64,000 nucleotides of DNA, from contig JAKJXP020000083.1 in the NCBI GenBank assembly GCA_022225965.2, positions 1-64,000 on the forward strand, in the 5' to 3' direction. Origin of the DNA: Diatrype stigma. Taxonomy: Eukaryota; Ascomycota; Sordariomycetes; Xylariales; Diatrypaceae. The notes under the pieces were generated by a model, which was not told where the DNA came from, did not search any database, and worked only from the letters and a program-made list of their open reading frames with translations. A program made the position numbers and the translations under genes. How positions within the stretch are numbered: the first letter of the stretch is position 1; every line of letters starts with the position of its first letter. This document shows positions 1 to 11,031 of the stretch, one piece after another.

Positions 1-117
1 CAAATGATATGTAGCGATTTATAATACGTTTTGCTTTTGCAATACGTTTAGCTAGTCCCTGACTACATCCGCGAAGCGGGCAAAATGTGGGTCAGGAGGC
101 GATTAGAGCCCTGACGA
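1..117. mobile_element. right end of a TA-flanked DNA transposon relic, cut by the window edge
   Basis: The stretch 102-117 (ATTAGAGCCCTGACGA) matches 16/16 to the reverse complement of 33488-33503. Positions 105-117 also match the copy at 4721-4736. Farther in, CCCTGACTACATCCGC (about 47-62) can pair imperfectly with GCGGGCAAAATGTGGGTCAGG (about 76-96), so the end is partly self-complementary. The other copies are flanked by TA, the target dinucleotide of Tc1/mariner-type elements. No transposase frame is visible here. The left part of the element lies outside the window, and the family assignment is inference. Confidence 0.5.
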
Positions 118-620
118 CCTTAGGGCGCGGGGGGGTATTTTAGAAACGATGACTAGGGGGTCTTTAAAGCTGTAACACCAATTGCTATAGCAGAAGTACT
201 TTGTTAATACCTTTCCAGACTGGAAATCCTTATGATGGTGCTTACAAACCGAAGTAACGATAGGTACTCATTATGTACTATACTATGACAGCCATTCCGG
301 CTGCTTCAGGATTTTGGTGGCTTCAAAAGAGTTTTGTTCGGCCGAAGTGTATTGCGAGCCAAAACGCTTTTAGGACCAGCTTTCCAATTTGGGGCTAGTT
401 TTCCTTTTTTGGCTAGGCTATTAGTGGAACACTTACCCGTTACTGAGACCTTATAGGTTGAAATAAGAAAGTTTTTACTACCGTACGTAGCTTAGTGGGT
501 AATTATAATTCCGTAGCCTGTATGTATAAACCGTAGCCGTAACCGTAACCGTAATAATAAGCCTTATATGTATGTAATGTAACCTGTAACCCGTAGACCT
601 TAAGTTTAATTCTGGCAGTG

Positions 621-661
<41 letters not shown>

Positions 662-1005
662 GAAAAAAAATTAGCTGGGCTTCTGGTTGGTATATATATA
701 TATATATATATATATTAGCTTAGTAATATTATTCTTTTTAAGGCTAGCGCCGGTTCCGAAAACGATGTGGTCACCTTATTGGCAGCCGAAAATAATTTTC
801 ATTTGAAAATAGTTTTGAAGTCCAAAATTCTTACGTAACCAATACCCAGTTGCGACCGCAAAACGATTTTCAAATGCAAGCCACTTTGAACGGCAAATAC
901 CCTTTAATTGCAACGGAATGAAGGGAGCAATTTCACGGGAAAAGGAATTACCCCTAGAAAACCCTCCCAGAAACTGTTTTTAAAACACCCCCCCGCGCCC
1001 TAAGG
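118..1005. mobile_element. 888-bp non-autonomous TIR element inserted in the outer repeat
   Basis: The terminal 30 bases (118-147, starting CCTTAGGGCGCGGGGGGG) match the reverse complement of 976-1005 at 28/30 positions. Both mismatches are purine transitions, as expected of an ageing or RIP-touched repeat. The interior is AT-rich, contains an A-rich run (621-670) and a TA microsatellite (691-715), and has no coding frame, so the element is MITE-like. The left flank ends CTGACGA and the right flank begins GAGTAAT. Removing the element and one GA restores the sequence AGAGCCCTGACGAGTA, found intact at 4721-4736. This fixes the ends and suggests a 2-bp GA duplication. Confidence 0.7.
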
Positions 1006-1657
1006 GAGTAATGTAGTATAGGTACATCTTGTGACATGTGATGGGATCATTAAGCAAGAATATAAAGTGTAAGTTGTCTAAGTCGCGGTGATCCAGACAA
1101 GCCAGGTAGGTAAGCATCCCAGCTCATGCCTATCCGAACAACCGAATCGATGGACAGGCAGACCGGCAGACAGGCAAAGAGGGAGGGTCCCTTATATCCC
1201 TACCTACTTACATGTATGTACTACTGGCCAGAATGGGCAGGGGGTATGCATGCTATGGAAATGTTACCTAAGGTAGTCTAGGTAGTGTTGGTATGTGGTT
1301 GTGTGACTGCCTGGGACTGCTGGGAGCACCAACACGAACACTTGTAGCAGCCAAACACCTGCATCCCCACCTGCCCCTTATCAGCCAGCCATCCGCCATC
1401 GTCGCTTCTTATCAGAACGTCAACCTCAACTCATACCCTTGGCCCTTGGTTCATTCGCCGCATTTATAGCGGAATCACAGGAGCCACCCACGCTCAGGCT
1501 ATATTCAGGTCGGCATGACTCTCATTAGGGAACTCCGGGAACTTACCACTTCTAGGTTCTTCCAAGACCACTGAGTTACCAGACCAGACCAGCCAGGCAT
1601 ATTTCGTTTGAAGTATAGCATTCTCCGCCGCCTCGGTTGTGTGTATTGTCAGTCAAT
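1006..1657 (+). promoter_or_regulatory. upstream region of the GID2/RMD5 gene
   Basis: This 650-base stretch joins the transposon relics to the first ATG of the GID2/RMD5 gene. It contains TAGGTAGG-type short repeats (around 1200-1290) and a C-rich segment (1320-1400), but no convincing coding frame or recognised regulatory site. Confidence 0.3.
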
Positions 1658-1823
1658 ATGGCTATGTCACAGCTGCAGAAAGATGTCGAGAAGCTCATCA
1701 ACTCGGCCAAGCTCTCTGACGCCGTTCAAGATGTTGATCGGATTATCGATCTCTTGAGCGAAGCCAGGGAGAGTGTTGCTGCTGGTGAGTACCTACCTTC
1801 CTTTCATTATTGCTCCCTGCCCT

Positions 1824-1871
<48 letters not shown>

Positions 1872-3108
1872 AGCGTGTGCGCGCGCTCTTGAGAGTCCGG
1901 ATTATTGACAGATTGGCATCTCCCCACTAGCGAATGACCCCCATGCGACGAGCCTCACCCTCACCAAGCTCCAGAACCCCATCCGCGAGCGCCTAGATTC
2001 CCTGAATAATGATCTCCGAGGCGTACATAAAGCGCAGAAGGACTTCGAGAAAGCCCTCAAAGCCGCCTTCTCGAAGGCAAAGGGGTCCTTGCCCATTGAC
2101 CACGATCCTATGGAGTCGCATGAGACCTTGATCAACCGAGCTATAGCCATGCACCTTCTGCGAGAGGGTCAGTTCGGAGTGGCATCTACGTTCATCAACG
2201 AAGCACAACCCCAACCCCGACCTACACCAGATCCATCCACCCAGCTGTCGCCCGGCAGTCTTGGGGCGCCCCTATCTGGTCGTTCTGCTCCTACCGACGA
2301 GATCATAACTGATGCCGAGATCCCTACCGACCTCAATGCATGGCAGTCTCAGGCACTTCAGTCTGCCTTTGCTGAGATGTACTCCATTCTTTCATCCCTG
2401 AAAGCGCACGACTTATACCCCGCCATCAAGTGGGCCAGAGCCAACTGTACCGAACTGGAGGCGCGAGGTTCGAACCTAGAGTTCGAACTCTGCAAGCTTC
2501 AGTACATATGGCTCTTTAAGGGGTCGGCATTCAATGGGCTTCCTAGCGATTCTCGGAATGGCGTATTGGGTGCATTGCAATATGGCAAAGAGAACTTCGG
2601 CCGTTTCCAAACGCGCCATCTAAAGGAGATCCAGAAACTGAGCTGTGCCTTGGTCTACTCCTCAAACCTGGGCATGTCGCCCTATCAATCCATTTTCGAT
2701 ATCCCGTTGGCGTTCGAAGAAGTGTCGGCATCCTTCACACGCGAGTTCTGCTCTCTGCTTGGTTTGTCCGCCGAATCGCCTCTCTACGTAGCTGTCACGG
2801 CCGGCACCCTGGCGCTGCCTCAGCTTGTCAAATATACCACCATGACCAAGGCCAAGAATACAGAGTGGACAACGGCGAACGAACTAGCGTTCGAGACGCC
2901 TCTTCCTAAGAGCATGATGTACCATTCCATCTTCGTCTGCCCTGTGAGCAAAGAGCAGACAACGGAAGCGAACCCGCCTGTGATATTACCGTGCGGGCAC
3001 GTCCTTGCAAAAGAGAGTCTCCAGAAACTAGTCAAGGGGAGCAGGTACAAATGTCCTTATTGCCCTAGTGAAGGGACTCTGAAGGACGCTAGAGAGATCA
3101 TATTATAG
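1658..3108 (+). CDS. GID/CTLH complex RING-type E3 ubiquitin ligase subunit, Rmd5/Gid2 family
   Basis: The model joins 1658-1784 and 1931-3108 and gives 434 residues. The intron has a GTGAGT donor and a CCACTAG acceptor, and joining the exons keeps the frame. The C-terminus carries the degenerate RING of Rmd5/RMND5: CPVSKEQ, then LPCGHVLAKESLQKL and YKCPYC, ending in the family-like DAREIIL. The middle holds a LisH/CTLH-like helical stretch (SHETLINRAIAMHLLREGQF). In yeast the GID ligase degrades gluconeogenic enzymes when glucose returns; Rmd5 and Fyv10 form its catalytic core. The ATG at 1658 was chosen because it opens the conserved N-terminal helix and sits just downstream of the pyrimidine-rich leader. 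Intron 1 contains a 39-bp GT microsatellite. Confidence 0.93.
1829..1867. repeat. GT microsatellite inside intron 1 of GID2/RMD5
   Basis: About 19 GT dinucleotides lie within the 146-nt intron (1785-1930), after the donor and roughly 60 nt before the acceptor. Length change here would alter intron size but not the reading frame. Confidence 0.9.
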
Positions 3109-3737
3109 ACGCGATACGTACAGTGGATTACCAGGGCCGTTGATAGGAGAGCAAGAGTTCAGGAGTTATCGGCGTAGTAGTCAAGGGGCTTCATGAGACT
3201 CAATCTTCAGGCAGGCGTTGCGGGATACACCTAAGGACGTATGATTTCTAAATAATGAAGATTTTTCCGGAATCACTATATTCGCGGAGACCAGGATGAA
3301 ATGGGTTGACTTTCATGTACTACGCAACTCAACTATTTCCAGCCCTTACTTGTGAGGACTACAAGATGGGCGATATCAAATATAACTAGTCCAGATGAGA
3401 ACAACCATAGCCCCTGAATGCCTATCTTATATGGTGACCCGAAAGGGGTGGAACTATATGGTCCAATGAGTGGGAGTCGTAGTTGATTGTCACGGGATGA
3501 TGGTTGGTTGTCCATATAAGGTGCCGAACTAGATTATTTATCAGTGCGATATTGTTATCTTGGGTACTTACGCTTGAGCACAGCGAAATGCAGGTGTTTC
3601 GCCAATACAGGATCAGAACTGGCAACCCTGCCCGCGATCTAGAGTAGGGACATTGTTTCAAACATTCGAAAGCTTACCATGCCATACACCAGATATACTA
3701 CTCTCAGTAAAGCTGCAGATATCGAGTCTGAACCATA

Positions 3738-3740
3738 CTC

Positions 3741-3786
<46 letters not shown>
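3738..3786. repeat. CT microsatellite
   Basis: A nearly pure CT dinucleotide run of about 24 units with one GT interruption, in the spacer downstream of GID2/RMD5. Confidence 0.9.
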
Positions 3787-3789
<3 letters not shown>

Positions 3790-4720
3790 CGCAATATTCC
3801 GAAGGTCGAATTAAGCTTTTCCTAGGGGTCTTTGTTTTCGCCGCAACAGCGTTCAAAGTCAATATGAAAGGTTGAGTTATTCGGTAATGAGGGATTAGGG
3901 TATTACTTATCTATAACTAGGATCCTATGCAAGGACGCCCCGTCTAAGACCAAGTAGAGGAGTGTGGATTGTAGCGTCGTAACCCAAACGTGTGAATACG
4001 TTTTAATGTATCAGTCACGCGAAGAAAAGGATCAAGTGCCGTTCCTACATGGGCCGCTGCTCTTACGGTAGATACCCTATCGAAGTCAGGATAATTGACA
4101 TACATAGGTAGTCATGAACAGGTAGATTCCCAGTCAAGATATAATAAGTCGCTATGACACGGAGCCTTGGGGGCGTATACCATATATATAACCCAATGCC
4201 TTATCACTCCACAGTTCTCAATCACAATCTCGACGAAACTTAAGTGGCCATCCATGGCAATCTGACCCTCGCGGCTGAAAGTTCTCCCTGCGAGCTGAGT
4301 TGTTCGTTCCTCGCCTTGTGATCACATCGGCTCCCATGCCAGTACCGCTTGCTAACAGCCAGCCTCATGCATTTCTATCTCAGCTAGGGAGGGCCTTTCG
4401 GCAATCATCTTACCGTCCGTGGCGCTGTCATTGTCCACCTGACTGCTGCTAGATTGGTGGCGGAGGATCTTGCCATGGGGTGAAGGGTAACTTTGAACAT
4501 GAAAGGCGAGCAATCTAACCGCTCGCTCTTGGAGCAGCGAGGTTCGGGAAGATATACTTAAAGCATCCTGAGCATGGGGTTCTAAGGTACATTTGGCTTT
4601 GGGCTTAGTTCGTGTATTCACTATCTTGGCATGCTCCCATGGAGGAATGGGGTGAGAGCTTTCGAGATACAATGGACCGAAAAAAGACTGTTTGCGATTG
4701 TGTAAAATGTGCAGACGTCG

Positions 4721-4736
4721 AGAGCCCTGACGAGTA
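4721..4736. repeat. 16-bp copy of the TA-flanked terminal repeat
   Basis: AGAGCCCTGACGAGTA is the exact reverse complement of 33485-33500 and matches 105-117 plus the right flank of the TIR element. It ends in TA like the other copies. It is probably a transposon-end fragment or an unoccupied relic; no partner arm is seen nearby. Confidence 0.5.
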
Positions 4737-5628
4737 TGAGGAGTGCTCCACTATTCAGGGGGTAAGAGAAGAGGGATCTGGATTTTCTACGTTCAAGTCT
4801 GTTTCGTTGCAGACAAACTGGGACTTGTTTTTGTGTACGTGAGGTACAAACCACCATTGCTCACGAACCCGACAGAGAACTCGCAGCGTCGCGAGCATAC
4901 TATCCCCTGAGACCGATTGAACTTCATCGGATTCTCTCCCTCAGACCTCGATCACTGACGCGTGCGTGTCTCGTCGGCATGTTCGTTTCGTTGAATTATT
5001 TGGATTGAAAAGCTTATCAAAAGAACCGGCTGGCTCGTACACAAGATGCCGACAGACGGTGATCGTCTTTCTATCCCGGTACCGGTTTAAACTAAGTACA
5101 TCAGCAATAAAGTAGCCTTTCCTACATGCGTCGGGGTCATCAATTCTCTATCCCTCTTCCTCTCCTCTCTCCCTTTTTCTCCCTTTCGCGAGGCTACCAC
5201 TATCGCCACCTCCACTAACCATAGAACCATGTCGGACCAGCCCCAACTCGTTATGGGAGGCTGTAAATTAACCAAATCTGAACAGGACAAAATAGCACGT
5301 CTGGTGATGGGCGTGCCGGGAAACTCTTCATATCAAACCAGCTTTGGACTCCTACTACCGCGGATGCTGCACCCATAGACTCGAAATCCCGTCGAAACGC
5401 CCGTAAATACACGTCAAGTTTATTTCGTAGTGTGAATTTGCCTTGGCCCCTCTGCCCACTTCTTCGCTAAAAAAGCCATGAGGGGCCGGATATCTTTGGG
5501 TTAGGAACATGCAATGAAAAAATCAATAAAAAATTACTAAAGGAGAGTCGTGAAATCATATCGCCCTGTCCGTCTTAAAACAATCGACTGCTGAGCTGTG
5601 ATTCTTGGTTCAACGTTTATTACGTCTT

Positions 5629-6860
5629 CTAATCGATCGTCATCCTGCTCGGTATCGGTGCCGTCTTGACGTCGTTAAGAGAGTAGCTGACCGTGTCCTT
5701 ATCGGTCTCTTGCCGGTGGTGGTTCTGCAGGTGCTGCTTCAGGCCCCGGTTGAAGTTGAACATGCAGACCATGGCGTTGATGATGGTCAAGATGATGAGG
5801 AGGATAGTGAGTACAGTGAAGGCCGTCAGTGACTTCTTGACCGGACTGTAATCTGCCGCATGGGACGGGTTGTAAATTCGGGATAGCTTGAAGATGAAGT
5901 ACGATAGACCACCAAGATATAGGAGCATGATGGCGATCATGCCGGTCTTGACTTCGTGCCTGGTGAAGTAGGCGGCGAACAGTAGAATCCCGATCGTGAC
6001 CGGTATGGCAGCGGCCGTCAGCCCAATCTCGATCTGGCTCTTTCCAGTGACAACCACTAGGAACTGAACGGTGAAACCGATGAAGAAGAAGAAATCGAAC
6101 TTCAGGAGGGCGATGTACACCTGTTGGACCATCGGGTTAGTAATCCTTTGTAACGGCCAGCAAGCTCTGGGGTTCGGAAGCAGCATACCTGGTAATGTAA
6201 GAATCGCTTCTTCATGCGGTAATCGGCACCGATATGCTTCAGGATATCCCAAGCGAACTCCTGATACAATTTCCAGGCGATGAACGACATAGTGATGGTG
6301 ACAAGGGCCAGTATGCAAGGGACGCAAACAAGGACAGGCTTGACATCCGCCCAAACCTCGTTATCGCGAAAGGCTTGGACGAGTTGGAGATTGCCAATGG
6401 CATCCTTGATCTGATCGATCTGGATAGCCGTGTAGACGAGCAGCGCGAGATTGGAGATGCATAGGCCAATAACCTGAATCGTGTTTTTCGCTTGGAGGGC
6501 ATCCCAGACTAGGACGAGCTCGTAAAGGAAACCGAGCAGGAACAGGCAGAGGAACGTAGGAATCGTTTTCAGGTCGGCCTCAACACTGACCTGCCCCGCC
6601 CACTTCGGGTCGCTCATATCAGCGAGACCACCCTGGAACCGACCGAAGGTGTAGCTTCAAGGCTTCTCGTTAGCACATACACGATCTTTTGCGCGCACAG
6701 GTAGGAAGGCAAGGTGTACTCACGCTTCGAAGGCGATGCATATAGCGGACTGGAAGAAGACAACGAGGAAGAAGTATCGCGGCCATTTCTTGGTGAAGAT
6801 CTCTTGCGTGGCTAAGACGGACCTGCGCACTAAGCCAAGCTTCTCCGGTTGCGACGCCAT
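5629..6860 (-). CDS. UPF0658 family Golgi/endomembrane multi-pass protein
   Basis: Three exons, read from the minus strand: 6860-6724, 6654-6189 and 6120-5629, giving 364 residues. Both introns are 68-69 nt with GTGAGT and GTATGC donors, and the frame is continuous. The protein has about seven to eight hydrophobic segments, starting with RYFFLVVFFQSAICIAFEAY and then LCLFLLGFLYELVLVWDAL. Its charged landmarks (KKRFLHYQVYIALLKFDFFFF; NPSHAADYSPVKKSLTAFTV) fit the fungal UPF0658 Golgi membrane family. Its biochemical role is unknown. The first ATG is at 6860, but the frame stays open for 65 codons upstream (to a stop at 7056-7058) with no ATG, so the N-terminus is the uncertain part of the model. 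Confidence 0.88.
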
Positions 6861-7528
6861 CGCGTTGTCGCCAAATTGACTGCCGAACACGGATGGTGGC
6901 TGCGAATTCGGGTAATATTGAGAGTGGGATTGATGTGAATCTATCTGTCGAAACCCAGGTTCGGCCCCAAAGTGCCGGCGGGAATCGTGTCCGAAAGCCA
7001 GATTGGGCGACGACACACTCACTCCCCGGAGGTGAGGAGTCGAACAGATAAAGGGTCAGTAAGTTTGGACAGGTTTCGCAGTGTCCCGCACGCCGGAGGG
7101 AGTGCTCGGTGGTAGTTGGTCTCGCAAAATAGATCTGATAGTCTAGATCGTCGCCTTTGGATCGTCGTCTCTAGGTGTACCTTCCCTTCGGGTTGGGGGT
7201 AGATGTGGCGTGCGCGTGTACGACGCTGGCTGTTGATATATATCGCTATGTCGCTCTGTCGATAATAACGAGTCGAATGCGGAGTCGATTAGGCTGATTC
7301 TGGATGGGAATAGTGGATGGTGGCTGGAAAATGAAGAGTTATGGAGGATTACTGTTGTTGTTGGGCGAGCTGAAACAGGCGGAGCAGTTTGATCGGAGAC
7401 GAGGGTTCAAGGGGTGGCCGGTTCAAAGGCTGACTGCGGGAGTGAGTGAGAAGGGCTTCTGGAACTCGAAGTTTCGAAGGCGGTTGTGATTGAGCTGCCA
7501 AGATGCAAGATACCCCGATACCCCCCAT
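6861..7528 (-). promoter_or_regulatory. ATG-free leader/promoter of the UPF0658 gene
   Basis: On the minus strand no ATG occurs between 7528 and the proposed start at 6860, in any frame, over 668 bases. That pattern fits a long 5' leader read by scanning ribosomes. The 3' part (7055-6861) is open in the gene's own frame and encodes a plausible Ser/Gln/His-rich segment, so start at a near-cognate codon is possible. Confidence 0.4.
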
Positions 7529-8201
7529 GCAGTGAGTGTGGCAGTGAGTATTCGGTCTCGTCTCGTTTCGTCACGTTCCTTTCTTTCGCTCACTTCCGCT
7601 TTCAAAGCTGCTAGCACAGTCCGGCTGCTGCAACTTTCTCCTCTAGATGCTATAAACGACGTGGGCGGATCGATAGAGCTGGTCACGGTCCATCTACCAA
7701 TCAACTAACATGTATAGCTAACGTATGGAGGTTCGCCTGTGCTGAATCTCCTGTTGGAAGCGTCTCAAAACTAGCGAGCGGCAATGGCAAGGTGAATAGG
7801 AACACGAGACGTCGAACGGTGGTATATCTCTCTGTCCGTCGCCGTTCCGTCTGCAATGCTACCTACGTAGATCAATTGTAACCCAATTGTTTTATAGCGA
7901 AGGTGGAGAAGTTGAAATGATTGGAAAAGAAGCCCTTTTCTATCTTCATGAGACTCTCGTTCGCGAGAGGCAAAATTGATGATGAAAGCGAAGGTAGATA
8001 GGGTACGAAGTATAAATGAATTGTCTGGTCAAAGCAGACCAAGCGTTTACTACTCAATGGGGGTACGAAGAAGTACTGGATTATGAATAATGGATAATGG
8101 GGAAAATGTTTCCAAGCAGGTAGTACGAGTACGGGCTTGGGGGACGATGATTGAAAGCCTTTGACGGTTCAGCGTTACCCGACCTAGTAATTGCACAATG
8201 C

Positions 8202-8232
8202 GGATGCCTGGATGCCTGGATGCCTGGATGCC
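8202..8232. repeat. tandem octamer GGATGCCT, about four copies
   Basis: Three perfect units plus a 7-base partial unit, in the spacer between divergent genes. Confidence 0.9.
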
Positions 8233-8466
8233 AACTAGAGGTGCTGTAGTTAGTCAGAATGCTGGACTGCCAGAAGACCGAACGATGTGATAATAGCACG
8301 GAATATAGTACGGGATATCATATAGGAACATCGGCTGCTGACGGGAGACACTAGGGAATAGGTAGGCCAGGTAGGTACAGTAGGTCAAGAGACTCTAGGT
8401 AGTAGTAGGTTAATGGGATAAGGGTGAATCTCCCCGGGCTGCCAGGGCTGCTGGGCAATATCAACC

Positions 8467-8494
8467 GCTTTACGCTTTACGCTTTACGCTTTAC
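8467..8494. repeat. tandem heptamer GCTTTAC, four copies
   Basis: Four perfect consecutive 7-base units; no coding frame crosses them. Confidence 0.9.
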
Positions 8495-11031
8495 GAGATA
8501 CTGTACTTCGTACATACTACATACCCAGGTACGAAGCAGTAGGGGTCCATAGGCCCAGCAGCAGCCCAGCAGCAGCCCGCACAGCAGCCCAATGGACGAT
8601 CTACTGGGGGTATCCCTCGGGGTCCCATCGCAGAGGGCTGTGCCGTTTTTCTCTCTTTGATTAATGTCGGGCGGTAGGACTTTTCCTCGTCCCTCTTGGT
8701 AGTGCATCCCTGCATCGTGCGTATATGGACAGCCCATATAGTTCCTGACCTGTTCCCGACCTCAACGCTTTTGCAGCTCTGGTGCAGCTCTGGCGCAGTT
8801 TTGGCGCAGTCTTGGACCCTTTGGTGCAGCGTTATGGACAGCGTTATGGAGCGGGCTAGCCTCTGTCAGTGTCCGTCAGCCTGTGAGACACACAGTTGGT
8901 CTTCCATTTGCATACCGTATCCGCTCACCTTATAGGGACGAACGCCTAACATTTGTACTTCTGCGGGTTGCTTCAAGGTTGCTTGCTTGTGCACCCTACT
9001 TAATCTTGGCTGTCTCTGGCTGTCTCTGTACAGCCACCTTTGGCTGCCTCGCAACCATGAAGTTGAAGAGTTGAAAAAGGCTCCAGGTTTCTTACTTCAA
9101 GCTTTCTTACTTTAGGAGTTGGCAGCATGCAGGTCTTCGTCTGATGGCTTCCCAGGTCGCTTCCAAGGTTTACATCATGACTGATTTTTAAGGTTAAGGT
9201 TTCTCCCCAAGAATACATAATACAGAATACCGTACAGAATACAAGAATAAACTATATGCAGCAAAACATCCCGCACTGCCGCAGATGCGATTATCATACC
9301 TAGGTCCTATGAGAAGCAGTTGAACATTGTCCCACACTTGTTCGTCCGGGGAAGTTCAGAATAACAGGACTTATATAATTCCAGCCAACAATGCTTCACC
9401 TGCTTTGAGCTTCATGGCTACATACCTACTACCTGCCTAGTACCTGTCCCTCAAGTTTGGCCTAAGGGCTTTACATATGCATCCAGACACTTATCCAAAA
9501 TATCCAAAAGAAAGCGATAAAATTCTATCGCTAGAATATTGCCACTACCTAGTATCTACTAGCTCTCTCGCTTTATACGGGCATGTCTTGCGATCTAGTT
9601 AGCCCTTGGAGTTTTGGAGGTTTCTTGTCTCAACTTTTCGAGACACATGCCTAGCTTGCCAAGGTACCTAGCGGGAGTGGCCTGCCTTTGTCGGCCACTG
9701 TGTGACTGTGTCCACTGCGCTAAAAAGCCCTGTGGCTCTCCTGCAGGACACTGAAGTGTGAGTGAGTTACGGGTACCAAGTGCGTGGCAGCCCTTGTCTG
9801 TTTAGTGCAGGCTAAGGAATGGTGGATGTGCGCCTTTGGATCCCAGCCGAGAGCCACTTGCAAGCCCGCGATTGAGATTGACCGACAACGTGACGACTGA
9901 CTAATAAACCGAAGACATGGCTATGACATTTTAGGATACGCGGTCAACTATGTAAAGGAGCTTTACTACTTCGTATACCTTAGAGATATTAGATGGGCAC
10001 ATCGTATGTGTATAATTACTACTACAGAATATCAATGAAGGGACTTTAAATGACTCTCTATAACCACTTGGGGCTTATGCCTGTGCTGTGAAACACGAAC
10101 GATGTTTTCTCAGGACCCCAGGACCCCACTGACCCTTGATGGGCCACCCACCTGCGGAGTTGACGGCACGCACCAGTGGAGCTCTTTCTGCCCTTCGTCT
10201 GGACTCTGGACTGTATCTCATCTGTCAATCCATAATTACTATTGTCTTTCGATGTCTGGGGAGTAACATGTCCCAAGCTCGGCATATCTCGATCATCAAT
10301 ATAGCCTCCAAACAGTGACCTACTTGGTAAGTTAAATGTTTTGCCTGGTTGGGGATTGCGTAAGGATCCAGTAACAACATGCGTGGGTTCTGCACCCGAT
10401 TGTCCTGCACCCAGGAAGGATTTCACTAAATACCTAAACTACTGCAAAGCAAGCTGACAGCCAAAAAACAAAAACCCTCACATTATAAATAGAACGTAAA
10501 AGCATGCAAGACAGTGGGGTTGGTTGTTAATCACCTGTTAGGCAAGTACCTAGGTACCTGGGTAGGTAATTAGCACATACGAAATGCCTGATACTTACAT
10601 ATGCTGCTGTGTAGACATTTATGTAGCAATGCAGTGTTTACTGGCTCCCATTAGCAGCTACCTGGTATTTCGTAGTTAGCCCCTTGACCCCTTAGAATGT
10701 CGTCGCTGCAAGACACTAAGATACGGTATTAATAAGTTATCGATAACCAGCCAGTCTGGGTAGTGCTGATACATACATACATAGTGTGTCACTATGTGGG
10801 TACTCTGGTAACTAAACTAGGACTAGACCGATAGCTAGTGATACCTCAACTGTCAGTTACGTCAAAAACACCAAAACGAAGCGCGCTCAACATCGCATAC
10901 CGATCGCACAGTTCCGCACAGTTCCGCATCATATCGCTGTTTATCAACATCTCGTCACCTTTGGAACCGTCATCTCGTCTGGCTTGTCTTGAGGGTTTTG
11001 GTATAGCAACCCGCAGTATCACTTGGCCACC

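Larger units (their letters stand above)
3109..5628. other. gene-free spacer between convergent genes
   Basis: GID2/RMD5 and the UPF0658 gene end toward each other across 2.5 kb. The spacer holds a 49-bp CT microsatellite (3738-3786), a 16-bp copy of the TIR-like repeat at 4721-4736, and short AT-rich stretches. The open frames here (for example 4352-4672 on the minus strand) lack an ATG start and resemble no family. I see no RNA gene. Confidence 0.5.
7529..11031. other. gene-free spacer between divergent genes
   Basis: This 3.5-kb spacer has no convincing gene. It contains tandem repeats (8202-8232 and 8467-8494), CAGCAGCCC-type imperfect repeats near 8555-8590, and a 12-bp palindrome GTACCTAGGTAC at 10546-10557. 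The longest open frames (for example 10058-10426 on the minus strand) start with GTG and show no family features. The right end is the promoter of the PP4 subunit gene. Confidence 0.5.

Noticed and set aside
10058..10426. 122-codon minus-strand frame
   Set aside because: GTG start, no splice or family evidence, isolated in a repeat-rich spacer.
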